Positions 40,759 through 50,013 of a DNA stretch of 64,000 nt are shown here, piece by piece. The position numbers were made by a program, and so were the translations under genes. This DNA comes from Cystobasidiopsis lactophilus (taxonomy: Eukaryota > Basidiomycota > Agaricostilbomycetes > Agaricostilbales > Chionosphaeraceae): NCBI GenBank assembly GCA_001599975.1, contig BCIO01000001.1, positions 372,001-436,000 of the forward strand. Direction: 5' to 3'. The notes under the pieces are model-generated. The model searched no databases and was not told the DNA's origin. It worked only from the letters and a program-made list of their open reading frames with translations. How positions within the stretch are numbered: position 1 is the stretch's first letter; each line of letters begins with the position of its first letter.

Positions 40759-43648
40759 TCATTTTTGAACGGGCGGCGAGGCAATGTGCTCTAGTTGCTG
40801 TACGGCCCGCTTTGAGCATCGGCTTTCGCCACCAAGGAATGAACCTACTGTCGCGTCTGACATCGCGGTCTTGGACAAGAAAGATCGCATGCTAGATCGT
40901 CTACCACCAGTAGCTGGCAAGGATGCTGGGGTCGAGCTGGGCGAATCTGGCTGCTTAAGCGGGTCGCTGTAGTCGACGGAGGTTTCGGCTGTCAACCACT
41001 CCGACATCGACTTGCGGCGGTTTGAAGGCGGCGCTGGCGCATGTTCTCCAGCCGGGCTCATGGCCAAGGGCGACTCCACCCTGTTCTTGACATCGGTGAG
41101 CACCTGGGGCGGCACGGCCGAGACCCGGGGAGGGTTTGCTGCCGCTTCCTTGGTCGTCGTGTCCTGGGCCGAGAGCGCGGTCAGGTGGGAAGACATGCTG
41201 CGCCTGGGCGCCCGATGCTTGTGCAGCTCTTCAGTGGCGGCCTGGTAGTCGTCAAAGCTCATGCTCTCCGAAGCGAGCGCTCGGCCGGACCGGTCCACAG
41301 GCTTTTCTTGAGACAGGTCTTGGCCGAAAGCCGACATGCTGCCGCGCTCGCTGGTGGCGTCCTCCTGCCTGTAACCGCTACCAAAGGACTTGCGAGCGGC
41401 CTTGGGCGGGTTGCGGATCGACGAAAGCTGGGTCACGTCATGGGTCGAAACCGAATTGAGGTAGCTGGCCATCGACGAGCGGCGTGAGGTGGGGGCCGAT
41501 GGTGTGCTGCCACCAGGCGAAGCCGGCCTCGAACCCTCTTCCAGCGGATTCTCGAGGTTGCTGAGGGTCACGGGCGTCATGCTGCCTAAGACGTGCCGCC
41601 GGAAAGCCTCGCGCGAGCCGTGGTGATCGACGAATGACGACCGCTGAGGTGGCACCGGGCTCCCGTGCGATGGCTCTGAGGGGAGGCGAATGTGGCGCTC
41701 GGGTAGGGCGAACTGGAAGGCTTGCGGCAGCTTGTGGGCTTGGAAGATCCAGCCCAGCCGGCGGTCGAGAAAGCTAGTGATGGCCGTCTCAATCTTGGCC
41801 ACGACCAGTTTTCTAGCCAACGGCCAGGCCAGCTGGTAGAGGCTGTCTTTGCCAGTCCCCTTGAAGGCCACATTGCAAGTGGTGACTCGCACTTTAGCAG
41901 CCTGGTAGACAGGCAAGAAGCTGCTGCTGTCCGACTTGAAGAGAGCTTGGGCGTCGAACAACATGTGGATGTCAGCCTTGCCAGCTTCGGGCTGCTCTGC
42001 CGCGCCAGACTTGGCGTAGGCGAAGGTCACAGACTGGGCGTCGATGCGGATGCCTTCAAGCAGGAGCCGAACGGACCGCTTCGTAGCGGCTTGGGAGCTC
42101 GAGAAAGAGAGTTCGGCTTCCTTGCTGAATGCAATGCGCTGGGGGACCAAGTCGGTGGGCACGAGGTTGATGTTACCGAGCTCGATGGTGGCGCCCTTGT
42201 CGTCCGTGAACTTGAGGTCTTGCAGCGGGAAGTCGAGCAGCCCTTTGGCCAGGTCTCGCAACACGCTGGCCAAACCCGCCAAATCCCCTTGAGATTCCAC
42301 CGCGCCGCTTTCCGGGTTGACGGTGTAGAAGAGGGAGGCCAGCCGGGCCAGGTCCCGGGAGAACCGCCTCCACGAGCTGTTCCCACAAAAGCCTTCGACG
42401 ACGGTGGTCAACCTGCCGAAGAATTTGGAGCTGGCCGAGGCGTATGGCTCGAGCTGGAGCAGGTTGGCGAAGCGGTGGAAGAGGATGGTAGAGCGCGTGG
42501 TGGCTTCGGAAGGCGAATAAGGCTTGTTGGTGACGGGATGCCTTGCGAAAACCTCGTCTTGACCAGCAGTCAATGGCAAGGGCTCGTCGAAGAAGTCCAA
42601 GGTCTCGATGGCGAATTCGGCTAGGACGAAATCCAGCTCGAAGGCCCACTCGAAGAACGCCCTCAAGATGGGGGCCAGAGGCAAGCTGGTGAACCTAGAG
42701 ATGGTGTCGCTTAGTCGATCGAGAAAGGCGCTGAGGGCAGGGACAGAAGAAGGGCTTTGTTGCTTGGCCGCGCCAAAGACTTGGTCGTCCAAGGCGAGCA
42801 AGAACTTGGACCGGATCTCGGTGGTCTGGGCGATGAGCTTGCAGACGGACTCGACCAGCACGAGGAAGAGGTGCTGATAGGCTGGCAAATTTAGGACTCT
42901 CGACTTGAGGCTGGAGAAGATGTCGAGCTGGACGGCGACGCTGCCGTCTGCCAGGTCTGACGCTAGCGTGGACAGTTGTTGCAGCCTAGATCGCTCATAA
43001 TCAGTCAATGTAGTGATTGAACAGAGGGCAAAAGGCGAGCGCACAAATTGGCCACTTCGGGCTCGTCATAGATGGCCTCGGCCAAATCGCCGGCGGCTTG
43101 GGCAGCTTCCGTTGTCAGCATCAGAATATGAGCCGCATGCGCAGGTGTCACTCCAACAGAGCCCAAGATGCCTGTGGGACACTCAATTGAGGCCCTGACA
43201 TTATTTGAGATCGAGGGCGCATAAACGAACCGGTCAGCTCCTTCCAGATCAATGGCAGGTCGGACAGGCCTTTAAGCAGCTCCAACAGCTCTTCTCCGCT
43301 CCCGCTGCCGTCCTCCGACTTGCGCAGGCCCAGCAAACCCCTGGCGACCAACAAAACCGACGCCGTGGCCGAGGCGACTGGGTCCTCGTCTTCCTGCAGC
43401 TCGGCCGCCGCCGCTGCTTCAGCCATGGACGACCGGCGAGCAGTGGGCATCCTGGCTGCCTTGGATGGCCTTCGCTTGGGGATCGCAGGGTCGGAAGCCG
43501 CATTGTCGTACTCTTCGACAGCAATGTCGCGCTCGTAGTGCTCCTGGGAGATGGAGCCCCTCGCGCTGTGCGGCGACACCCTAGGCACATTGGCCGCTGG
43601 CGTCAACGTCGTTAGAGGCCGGATGCCAGACCGAAATGAGGGCGACAT
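40759..43648 (-). CDS. HAM1-like domain protein (large fungal conserved protein)
   Basis: The start at 43648 gives MSPSFRSGIRPLTTLTPAAN. Exon 1 ends PLIWKELTG, and two introns (GTTCG to CCACAG and GTGCGCTC to ATCTAG) join in phase to GILGSVGVTPAHAAHILMLT and DEPEVANLLQQLSTLASDLA. The central region (ILRAFFEWAFELDFVLAEFA, RHPVTNKPYSPSEATTRS, RLLLEGIRIDAQSVTFAYAK, ADIHMLFDAQALF, VRVTTCNVAFKGTGKDSLYQ) resembles the fungal HAM1-like family related to lipid-binding BPI/TULIP proteins, linked to hyphal fusion in Neurospora by name. The last 240 residues are disordered and hold four degenerate copies of an RR-x-S-M-x-S-x-L motif. The length is about 960 residues. The family name is from memory and moderately sure. 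Confidence 0.7.
40850..41500 (-). repeat. Four degenerate RRxSMxSxL motifs in the HAM1-like tail
   Basis: In order from the N-terminal side: RRSSMASYLNSVSTHD, RRSMSSHLTALSAQD, RRKSMSEWLTAETSVD and RRSSMRSFLSKTAMSD, at spacings of 60-100 residues. Each starts with a basophilic-kinase-type RRxS site and ends with an Asp about eight residues after the Leu. Confidence 0.7.
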
Positions 43649-44076
43649 GATGGTTGCCTGCCAGCGACGGGCGCGCTTGAATTTTCTTGGTCCAAGCCCA
43701 CGTCATCGCCGACTTGGAGTTGTGCTAGCTCTTTCCTCAGCTGCCCTGAGGTCTCGAAGGGTGAATGTACACTGTGACCTTTTGTGACATTGCCGCCAGC
43801 CTTGACTCTCCATCTGCGGACCCTTGCGCGCCTCAAAGCTTCCACTGTGGCGGTCTTCGCGATATTCCAGGTCCATGCTGGGCACGAAATCCCCGACAAG
43901 TTGCTGCTTTAATGCACGACTCTCTTCAACCAGAACTACGGCATTTGGGGGTCAATGGGACCAAGGCCGGGTTTGCGAGTCCGAATGGGCAGGCGAGAGC
44001 AGGTGTCGCAGTCACTGATCTGGCATCTGTTTTCTAGCATCTTCACACCCCATGCCATTTTGCTCTGCTGCGCGCC
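43649..44076. other. Divergent intergenic region, 0.43 kb
   Basis: This lies between the HAM1-like start and the short candidate gene. No recognisable feature was seen. Confidence 0.4.
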
Positions 44077-44395
44077 ATGCAGACCGAAGTTCTTGATCTC
44101 GACTTCATGAGGCAACACCTGCCTCAAGTTCTTCGCCACTCGGGCATCACCTACTTGCAGCTCAACCTGCGCGGCTCGCTGTACGACGAAGCTCAGAGGA
44201 GACGTGCCTTCAGCCTTTTCCTTGCTGGACTCGCGGTTCTTGGTGGATCACAAGTTGAAGGGCGCTGGCCGCTTGGGCGAATTGTGGACTCTGGACAAGC
44301 TGGAAGAAGGGTGCGACTTCATTGTTCTGATTCGTGCTGATGGTGGACGACTGCACAGTAAGAGTGCCAAGCAAAGGATGAGCCCAATCTAATCT
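44077..44395 (+). CDS. Candidate short gene, unrecognised
   Basis: An ATG at 44077 opens MQTEVLDLDFMRQHLPQ. A frame change is needed to reach the more protein-like LRGDVPSAFSLLDSRFLVDH, GRLGELWTLDKLEEGCDFIV and LIRADGG. A 68-bp intron starting GTTCTTCG and ending GACGAAG would join the two in phase, giving about 80-85 residues ending near 44395. Alternatively the first frame reads straight on to a stop near 44340. I do not recognise either product and the gene may not be real. Confidence 0.3.
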
Positions 44396-44617
44396 CTTGA
44401 CGCCGACCTGAATGTGGGTTCTCGCTGCATTGGCTCCTCAATCTCCTTTGCCCAGATCAGCGGCACTTTTTCTGCTTTCATATACTTGTATCGAGCGCAC
44501 AGAATGCAAGCCCTCACAAGACGTTGAGACCACAACTCGCCACCAAGCTTCGCCAGCTCTGAGGGCTGGGACGCGCTCCTTTGTCCGCAACGATGATCAG
44601 CTCGTGAGCTGCACACA

Positions 44618-46062
44618 ATGGATGAGCCTTCTTCAATAGCAGCGCTGGTCAACTGGGTCGGCAGCGGCGTCTTTGCGATCCTGGTGTCGCCGCGGACGCT
44701 CACCATCGCCTTGCGCTCCTTCGCCCTCGCGTTCTTGGTCATCTTCGCTCTGTTCAGCGCCTTTGTCGGCTCCTACAACTTCTACCAGACCTTTGTGCCC
44801 TCCATTTCGCTGACCCGAGACGTGTGGCTCCAATACGGGTGGGCGCTTTCTCCTGTCGGCCCCCTTTTTCACGAGCTTGACAGCTCGCCAACAGTCACTC
44901 TCGACCGCCGTTCGCTGTCGTAGACTTGAGCACGACTGAGAAGCTCGCTTTCAACCAGCCATACGATGTCACCATGCAGCTCACGCTTCCTCTGACGCCT
45001 CGAAATTACGATCTTGGTGAGCGTCCTAGCAATTTGTGCTTGCTGTTGCCAAATGCTCAATTGTCTGTCTTCCAAAAGGCAACTTTATGGTATCGATGGA
45101 GCTGCTGAGCGAGACCAATGTCAGCCTGGTCCAGATCTCGCGACCGGTGAGGCCCACCCAACCTTTCTTTTGCTCGAAGCCGACATCTCAAAAGTCAATA
45201 TGACCAGACCTCGCTGGACTACGTGCCCCCTCCTTTACGCCTGCTTCGTGCCTTGATGAACCCCAAGCTGCTCCTGGGCTACGGCTCGCCGCAGCGCACC
45301 CTGTCCGTCCAGCTGGCGCACCGCCAGACGCTCCAGCCCTCCTACCTGCCCGAGATCCACCACGCGCTTATCCAAGTCGGGCGGTACGACGCGTACCTGG
45401 ACCCCTTGAATTGGCACGGCAAGGAGGTGCACATCTACTCGGCCCGGCTACGGTTCGACGCCTTCTTCCACGGCCTCCGCTACTTCATGTACCACTACAA
45501 GCTGAGCGCCTTCACCCTGCTCACCTCGCTCTTCTTCACCGTCGAGCTGTTCACCGCCTTGTCGGTCTGGGTCCTGCTCACCTACTGCCGCCGCTCGCCC
45601 GGCACCAAGCTCATCAAGCCCGCTCCCGCTGCCGAGACTGTGGCGGTGCCGGAGAAGAAGAAGAAGCCGACCAAGGAAGAGCTGCTGCGGCAGATCCAGT
45701 TGGCGGACCAGGCAGAGGCGGCGGAAGCGGCCAGGTTGGCGGAGGGCCGGGGCATGGCGGACCACCGCAACACGGTGCTCGCTTCCCTCAAAGGCGACTC
45801 GTCCCCTTCGGAGGAAGAAGTGTTCAGCGACGCGAGCGCGGACAGCTGGGAGAAGGCGGTGCCGGTGTTGGAGGAGGATAGCGCGGTCAAAGACGAGGAC
45901 GAGACTTTATCAGTCGGTGGCGTGCGTGTTCTCTTCTCCCTTTTTTTCTCACCGTTTCTTTGCGCTCACTCTTTTTCTTTGCAGTCCTCTACCACTCAAG
46001 GCACTCGGTCGACGTTTGGGACCTTTGCCTCGGGCTCTGGCACTTCAGGCTCCTCTTTGTAA
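44618..46062 (+). CDS. Seipin homologue (lipid droplet biogenesis)
   Basis: Seipin forms an ER ring that organises lipid droplet budding. The start MDEPSSIAALVNWVGSG leads to a first membrane segment (IALRSFALAFLVIFALFSAF), then the lumenal domain: NQPYDVTMQLTLPLTPRNYD, joined by an intron (GTGAGCG to CAAAAG) to LGNFMVSMELLSETNVSLVQ, matching the N-x-x-x-G-x-FMV signature. SLDYVPPPLRLLRALMNPKL, LHRQ-like segments and VHIYSARLRFDAFFHGLRYF continue it. The second membrane segment is LLTSLFFTVELFTALSVWVL. The cytosolic C-terminus is charged with a Lys run (EKKKKPTKEELLRQ) and an acidic Ser-rich end. Two-pass topology with short N- and C-termini fits the family. Confidence 0.88.
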
Positions 46063-46145
46063 AAACGTCATCATGTGTCGCGCTTGCGATTTCTTGTGTA
46101 CAGATCATCAAAAGTTGTCCTCGATCGACCTACTCTAGCCTTACA

Positions 46146-47124
46146 ATGCTTGTGGCTACTCTAGTCGCCGGATTGCTGGCCAGCGCTGCGGTCGCGCTGC
46201 CCCAGCCGCAGCAAATCCCGTTCGCTGATCCCGAGTCCAAAAAGGAGACGCTGGGTCGGTGGCCTGCCAGTTGTGCCTTTATGAAGCTAGAAGCTCAATG
46301 GCGGGTGTACCAACAGTGCCTATCACACTTGGCGTGATGAGCCGATGCCCGGATGCGTGGGCGTGCGAGGCGTCGTTCGATAGGCAAGCGCTTCGCCAGG
46401 TGCTCTTGGCGGCAGTGGCCTAGGACTGAGCGGTGCGCATTTGCAGGGTGTTCGCCCGCACGTCCTCCTTGGTCGAACCTGAACTGGTGTACATCGGCCA
46501 CTTGAACTCGTCCGTCTACTACGGCGTCACCTGCATGCACGGCCCGTCAGAGTGCAGGTGTGTTTGTCCCGCTTTGGCCTCTGCCCTCTCGAATAGGCCA
46601 GCTCTGATGGCGCAAGAACACAGGGGAAATGTGCAGCAGCTGTGCTTCCGGGAGAAGTTCGCAAGTGACTGGAGCACCTGGTGGCAATTCGTCCAATGCA
46701 TGAGGTTCGTTTCCCTGGCCCCGATTCCTAGATCAATGATCTCACAGAGAACTGGAACCGAACAGGTGGAGCTCATCTCGCATCGGGGACGACTCGCTGG
46801 CGAAGGAGTGCGCCAGGCTGGTCAAGCAAGAGTGGGACGACGACCTGCAGACGTGCGTGGACGGCAAGCAAGGGGCCGCGCTCCTCCAGGCCTCGGTCAA
46901 GCAGGCCGACGCTCGCAAGATCAAGAGCTCGTGCTCCATCATCATCAACTCCAAGCTGGTCTGCGTCCGCGACGGCGGCAGCTGGAAGAACTGTTCGTTG
47001 TTGCCACTCAACTTTCAGTTCCTTTTGCTGATCGGTCTTGCGCCAAACACGAACAGGCGATGGAGGACACGAGATCAGCGACTTTGTGGACCAGATTCAA
47101 GAGGTGTACAAGTCCCTCAACTGA
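46146..47124 (+). CDS. GILT-family thiol reductase
   Basis: GILT proteins are secreted or vacuolar/lysosomal thiol reductases. The start MLVATLVAGLLASAAVALPQ is a signal peptide. After an intron ending ACCAACAG the core reads VPITLGVMSRCPDAWACEAS, with the redox site as C-x5-C, then FARTSSLVEPELVYIGHLNS, the family CMHGPSECRGN-QQLC segment, WWQFVQCM, AKECARLVKQEW, CSIIINSKLVCVRDGGSW and DGGHEISDFVDQIQEVYKSL, ending 47122-47124. Introns were joined by phase; the one at 46384-46446 uses a GC donor. It starts only 83 bp after the seipin stop on the same strand. The CPDxxxC form differs from the animal CxxC; I recall it from fungal members, which is knowledge, not something the sequence proves. 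Confidence 0.83.
46384..46446 (+). other. Inferred GC-AG intron in the GILT gene
   Basis: Exon ...TTCGATAG is followed by GCAAGC, and the next exon starts after TTTGCAG. The join reads ASFDRVFART in frame, whereas the nearby GT donor breaks the frame. Confidence 0.6.
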
Positions 47125-47306
47125 GCGCGCTGCCCACCACCCACTTTCGACCTTTCTTCACCACGACCTTCTCGATGACGACCTCCCTTGACGACCTTGT
47201 TGTACACGACTCTCTTCGCAGTAGCGCCTTCTCTGTTCTAGAATACAAATCGGAGGCCAAAGCTTTGCAATCTCTCGAGCCTTTTTTTATATAGAGTGAC
47301 CAAATC

Positions 47307-48009
47307 TCAAGTCGGCTTTAACAATTCCAACTTGACGTCCGGATCCCGCTGCTGCGCTGTTGCCGGTTCTATTGAGTAGGTTGTGGTGTGCGTCCGACAC
47401 CGGGACAAGAATACGGCCAGCGACCGGCGGCGCACGATGCGCTCGATTTCCCGCTCCCTTGAGATCTGGTCCTTCTGCAGTTATCGGAATGTTGAGTTAC
47501 GATACAGACGAGTGGAAATGAGAAGGCAAGAGACGGACCTTGACTTGCTCGCCGTACAGCTCGTCCCTCTGCGCTCGGTCGAGATCCAACTTAGCATCCG
47601 CCGCCTCGTCTTGATTACTGCCTAGGATGGCTCGCCGCTTGGCGTCCAAAGCGCTGGTCGACACGGCCTCGCAGTAGGTGATCACCTCCTCCCGCCCTCG
47701 CCACAACGGCAGCAGCTCCTGCCAGAACGCCGCGCACTCGCCCTCCGAGATCTCAGAGTAGGGCCGGTTCGGCTCCCGGCTGGCCAAGGCGTCTGCTCGA
47801 TACTTTAAGCCTTGAGAACAAGAGCCAACACTAGAGCAACACGAACGAGCCCGATTCATGCGCAAAGTGATCCGGTCGTCGATGGACCGGTATTGATTGA
47901 GCAGGCCCTTGAAGGCCGACAGGTTCTGGCATAGGGACGGGCTCAGGTTTTGGATGCCGGCCGGCGTCGTGGGGGCAGACAGGAAGGCAGAGCCCAGCCG
48001 CTGGTTCAT
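47307..48009 (-). CDS. MIX23: MIX23 (CCDC58 family) mitochondrial intermembrane-space protein
   Basis: MIX23 is a small coiled-coil protein of the mitochondrial intermembrane space connected with protein import. The start at 48009 gives MNQRLGSAFLSAPTTPAGIQ, then NLSAFKGLLNQYRSIDDRIT LRMNRA, matching the family LL-x(2)-R-x-IDDRI core, then CAAFWQELLPLWRGREEVIT YC and the helix DAKLDLDRAQRDELYGEQVK. After an intron the C-terminal exon reads QISREREIERIVRRRSLAVF LSRC, like the family end ER-x-IVRRR. The stop is at 47307-47309. Paired Cys fit oxidation in the intermembrane space. Tail to tail with the GILT gene. Confidence 0.83.
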
Positions 48010-48234
48010 CGTCGAGTCGCCACCGAGGCGCAAGCTGTTTTGTTTACCTGGAGGCGCTCTCGGTTTGTTTAGGCATTCGGTGGCGGTAGACGGCGCTCTC
48101 AATAAAAACATCGTCCTGCTCAATGCTGGATATCTGAGGAACAAGACGGTGGCGAAAGGAAGGGTAAGCTTGGGCAATGCAGGTCCAGCGTTCGGAGAGC
48201 CGAACTTTCAGGCCCAGAGCTAGGGAGGCGCTGT

Positions 48235-48788
48235 CTAGGCATGTTGATAGACGCCATGCATCTTTAGAAGGGCTTCCTTCTGCTCTTTAGTGATATAGCG
48301 AGGGTAGCAGTTCCTCGAGTGGAGGTCTTTCCCTTGAACGCAACGAGAGTTAGACTGCTGGCCATGACTCAAACATTCAGACGATGGAACCCACTTTCTA
48401 TCATTTCGTCACCAAGCCATACGCGTTCTCGAGTCACGCCAGATTCAGTCTTGACGTCTGCGGTGTCTGCGATCAGTTTGAGTCCCTTGCGCGCCGGAGG
48501 AGCGGACTGACAAGGCAAAAAGCGCTCTTTCCAGCCCTCTGTCAGGAAATGCACTGAGCCGTGGCGTCGAACCCATCAGCATGTTGATACGCACGCTTAG
48601 GGCCCGGGGTATAATGCGCAACATGAATGCCATACATCTGGCCTTCCTTGGCCTCCTCGTACGCAAGGCCACTGACATCGACGGGGCGTGTTTCTATGAG
48701 CAAGAACAGGCTAAAGGTCAGTCCTGTATTGCGACTACTTCGGTACTGAGACCTTACCTTGCTGGCGGCGCAATCTGCGGGAGTCCAT
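48235..48788 (-). CDS. Hypothetical 127-aa protein, four exons
   Basis: I rebuilt this gene from short frames: exons 48758-48788, 48595-48693, 48383-48538 and 48235-48332 sum to 384 bp with all phases matching. The protein starts MDSRRLRRQQETRPVDVSGL, continues AYEEAKEGQMYGIHVAHYTP, GWKERFLPCQSAPPARKGLK, VTRERVWLGDEMIESGFH and ends NCYPRYITKEQKEALLKMHG with a short tail. Two donors are GTGCGT/GTAAGG types; one (GTCTGA) is weaker. It has no signal peptide or membrane segment and is slightly basic. I do not recognise it. It lies upstream of MIX23 on the same strand with 225 bp between. Confidence 0.6.
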
Positions 48789-50013
48789 GATGGGTATCGC
48801 AAGATGAGAATCTGAGCTAGCAAATCTGGGAGTTGGTCGTCAGTGGACAAGATACGCCTTGGACGACACCGCCCCTCGCCTCAGGGCCTGGCTCATTGCT
48901 GCTGGCAGACTTGTGATTAAAGTGCGCCCCAGTGTGTTTGACCATTCGTCTTCGGACACCACGTCGTAATCATGTAGCGAGAGATACATCAATAGTTCGA
49001 TATATCAATAGTTCTTCAGACTCATGGGCCACAGAAGTAACCAGAAGCCGTTTGGAGGGACTTCTGTCATTGTCACGAGTCTGAAGAAACCAGTACCGAA
49101 GCAAGATGAAGCCAGAGACACACGACTGCCCAGTGACGACGCGGCACAGAATATAGCTCGAAGAGTGGACGAACAGCATGGATCAACAAAGAGGGGACAT
49201 GCACTTTGAACCAGCAGAAGACGTCTTCTGAATCCTTTTCGGGTCAGGTTCTTCACGAAACGAGAACTTGGACGTCAGGCCAATCACTTGTTTACAGATT
49301 AAACATGACAGATCTAAGCTAGCCTCGCAGAGACAGGAAAGCGTCAATGAATGTTGCCACCCGCTGGTCGTCCGAGAAAGAAAGGCAAAGCGCCGACCTG
49401 GCCCTCGGTTCCTCTGCGGCGGCGATCCAAAAGTCAATTAAGATGATCAAAGAGCACGCCTTGACTGCGAGGCGCAGTCGAAAAAGGCCAGCCAAGTTTC
49501 TTCTCCCCCATCCTCGACCAATTGGCTTTCAGACGAAGGCTCGCTCTAGATTATGCTCTTCGAAATGCTCCGTTTCGCGCGTTTATCTTGACTTCTACGA
49601 GCAGAGGTGGCAAAGAGGGGCACTAGACCATCCCCGGGGACTTCATGGCTGCCCACGGTGCCGAGCTCGATGTGGCGTGGCGCTCACCACTTTGCACTTT
49701 ACCAACTTCTGCGGGGTCTCCAAATCAAGCCAGAGCCTTTGCCACTTCATGGCCAAACGCTCCTAGTGCTGAAAGGTGGGACCTGCTTGGATGGCGGCCA
49801 GGTGAACAAGTTGCCTCTTGCGGGAGCGCTCCTGCCAAACCTTAGCGGCAACTCGTGTCCTTCGGATTGCCTTCCGCTGGGGAGCTGCTTCACGATGACG
49901 AGGTGACTCGCAAAGTCTATAACTCGAATGATCGGCTGTGCCGTCGTGCTCGCTGGCAAGATAATTGCCCCTCCTTCCTCTTTCTTCAGCCACCCTCACA
50001 CCCGGGGACCAAC
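48789..50013. other. Large divergent intergenic region, 1.2 kb
   Basis: This lies between the 127-aa gene and the Cys-rich repeat gene, head to head. Open frames on both strands (for instance near 49.35-49.77 kb) have no protein-like content. It contains an 11-bp direct repeat near 49.0 kb. It may be a long promoter of the secreted protein. Confidence 0.4.
48988..49014. repeat. 11-bp direct repeat ATCAATAGTTC
   Basis: Two perfect copies, at 48988-48998 and 49004-49014, sit in an A/T-rich patch of the intergenic region. They could be paired regulator sites or chance. Confidence 0.5.

Noticed and set aside
49347-49766. 139-codon plus-strand frame in the 48.8-50.0 kb gap
   Set aside because: Its content looks random, there is no splice logic, and it overlaps equally open frames on the other strand.
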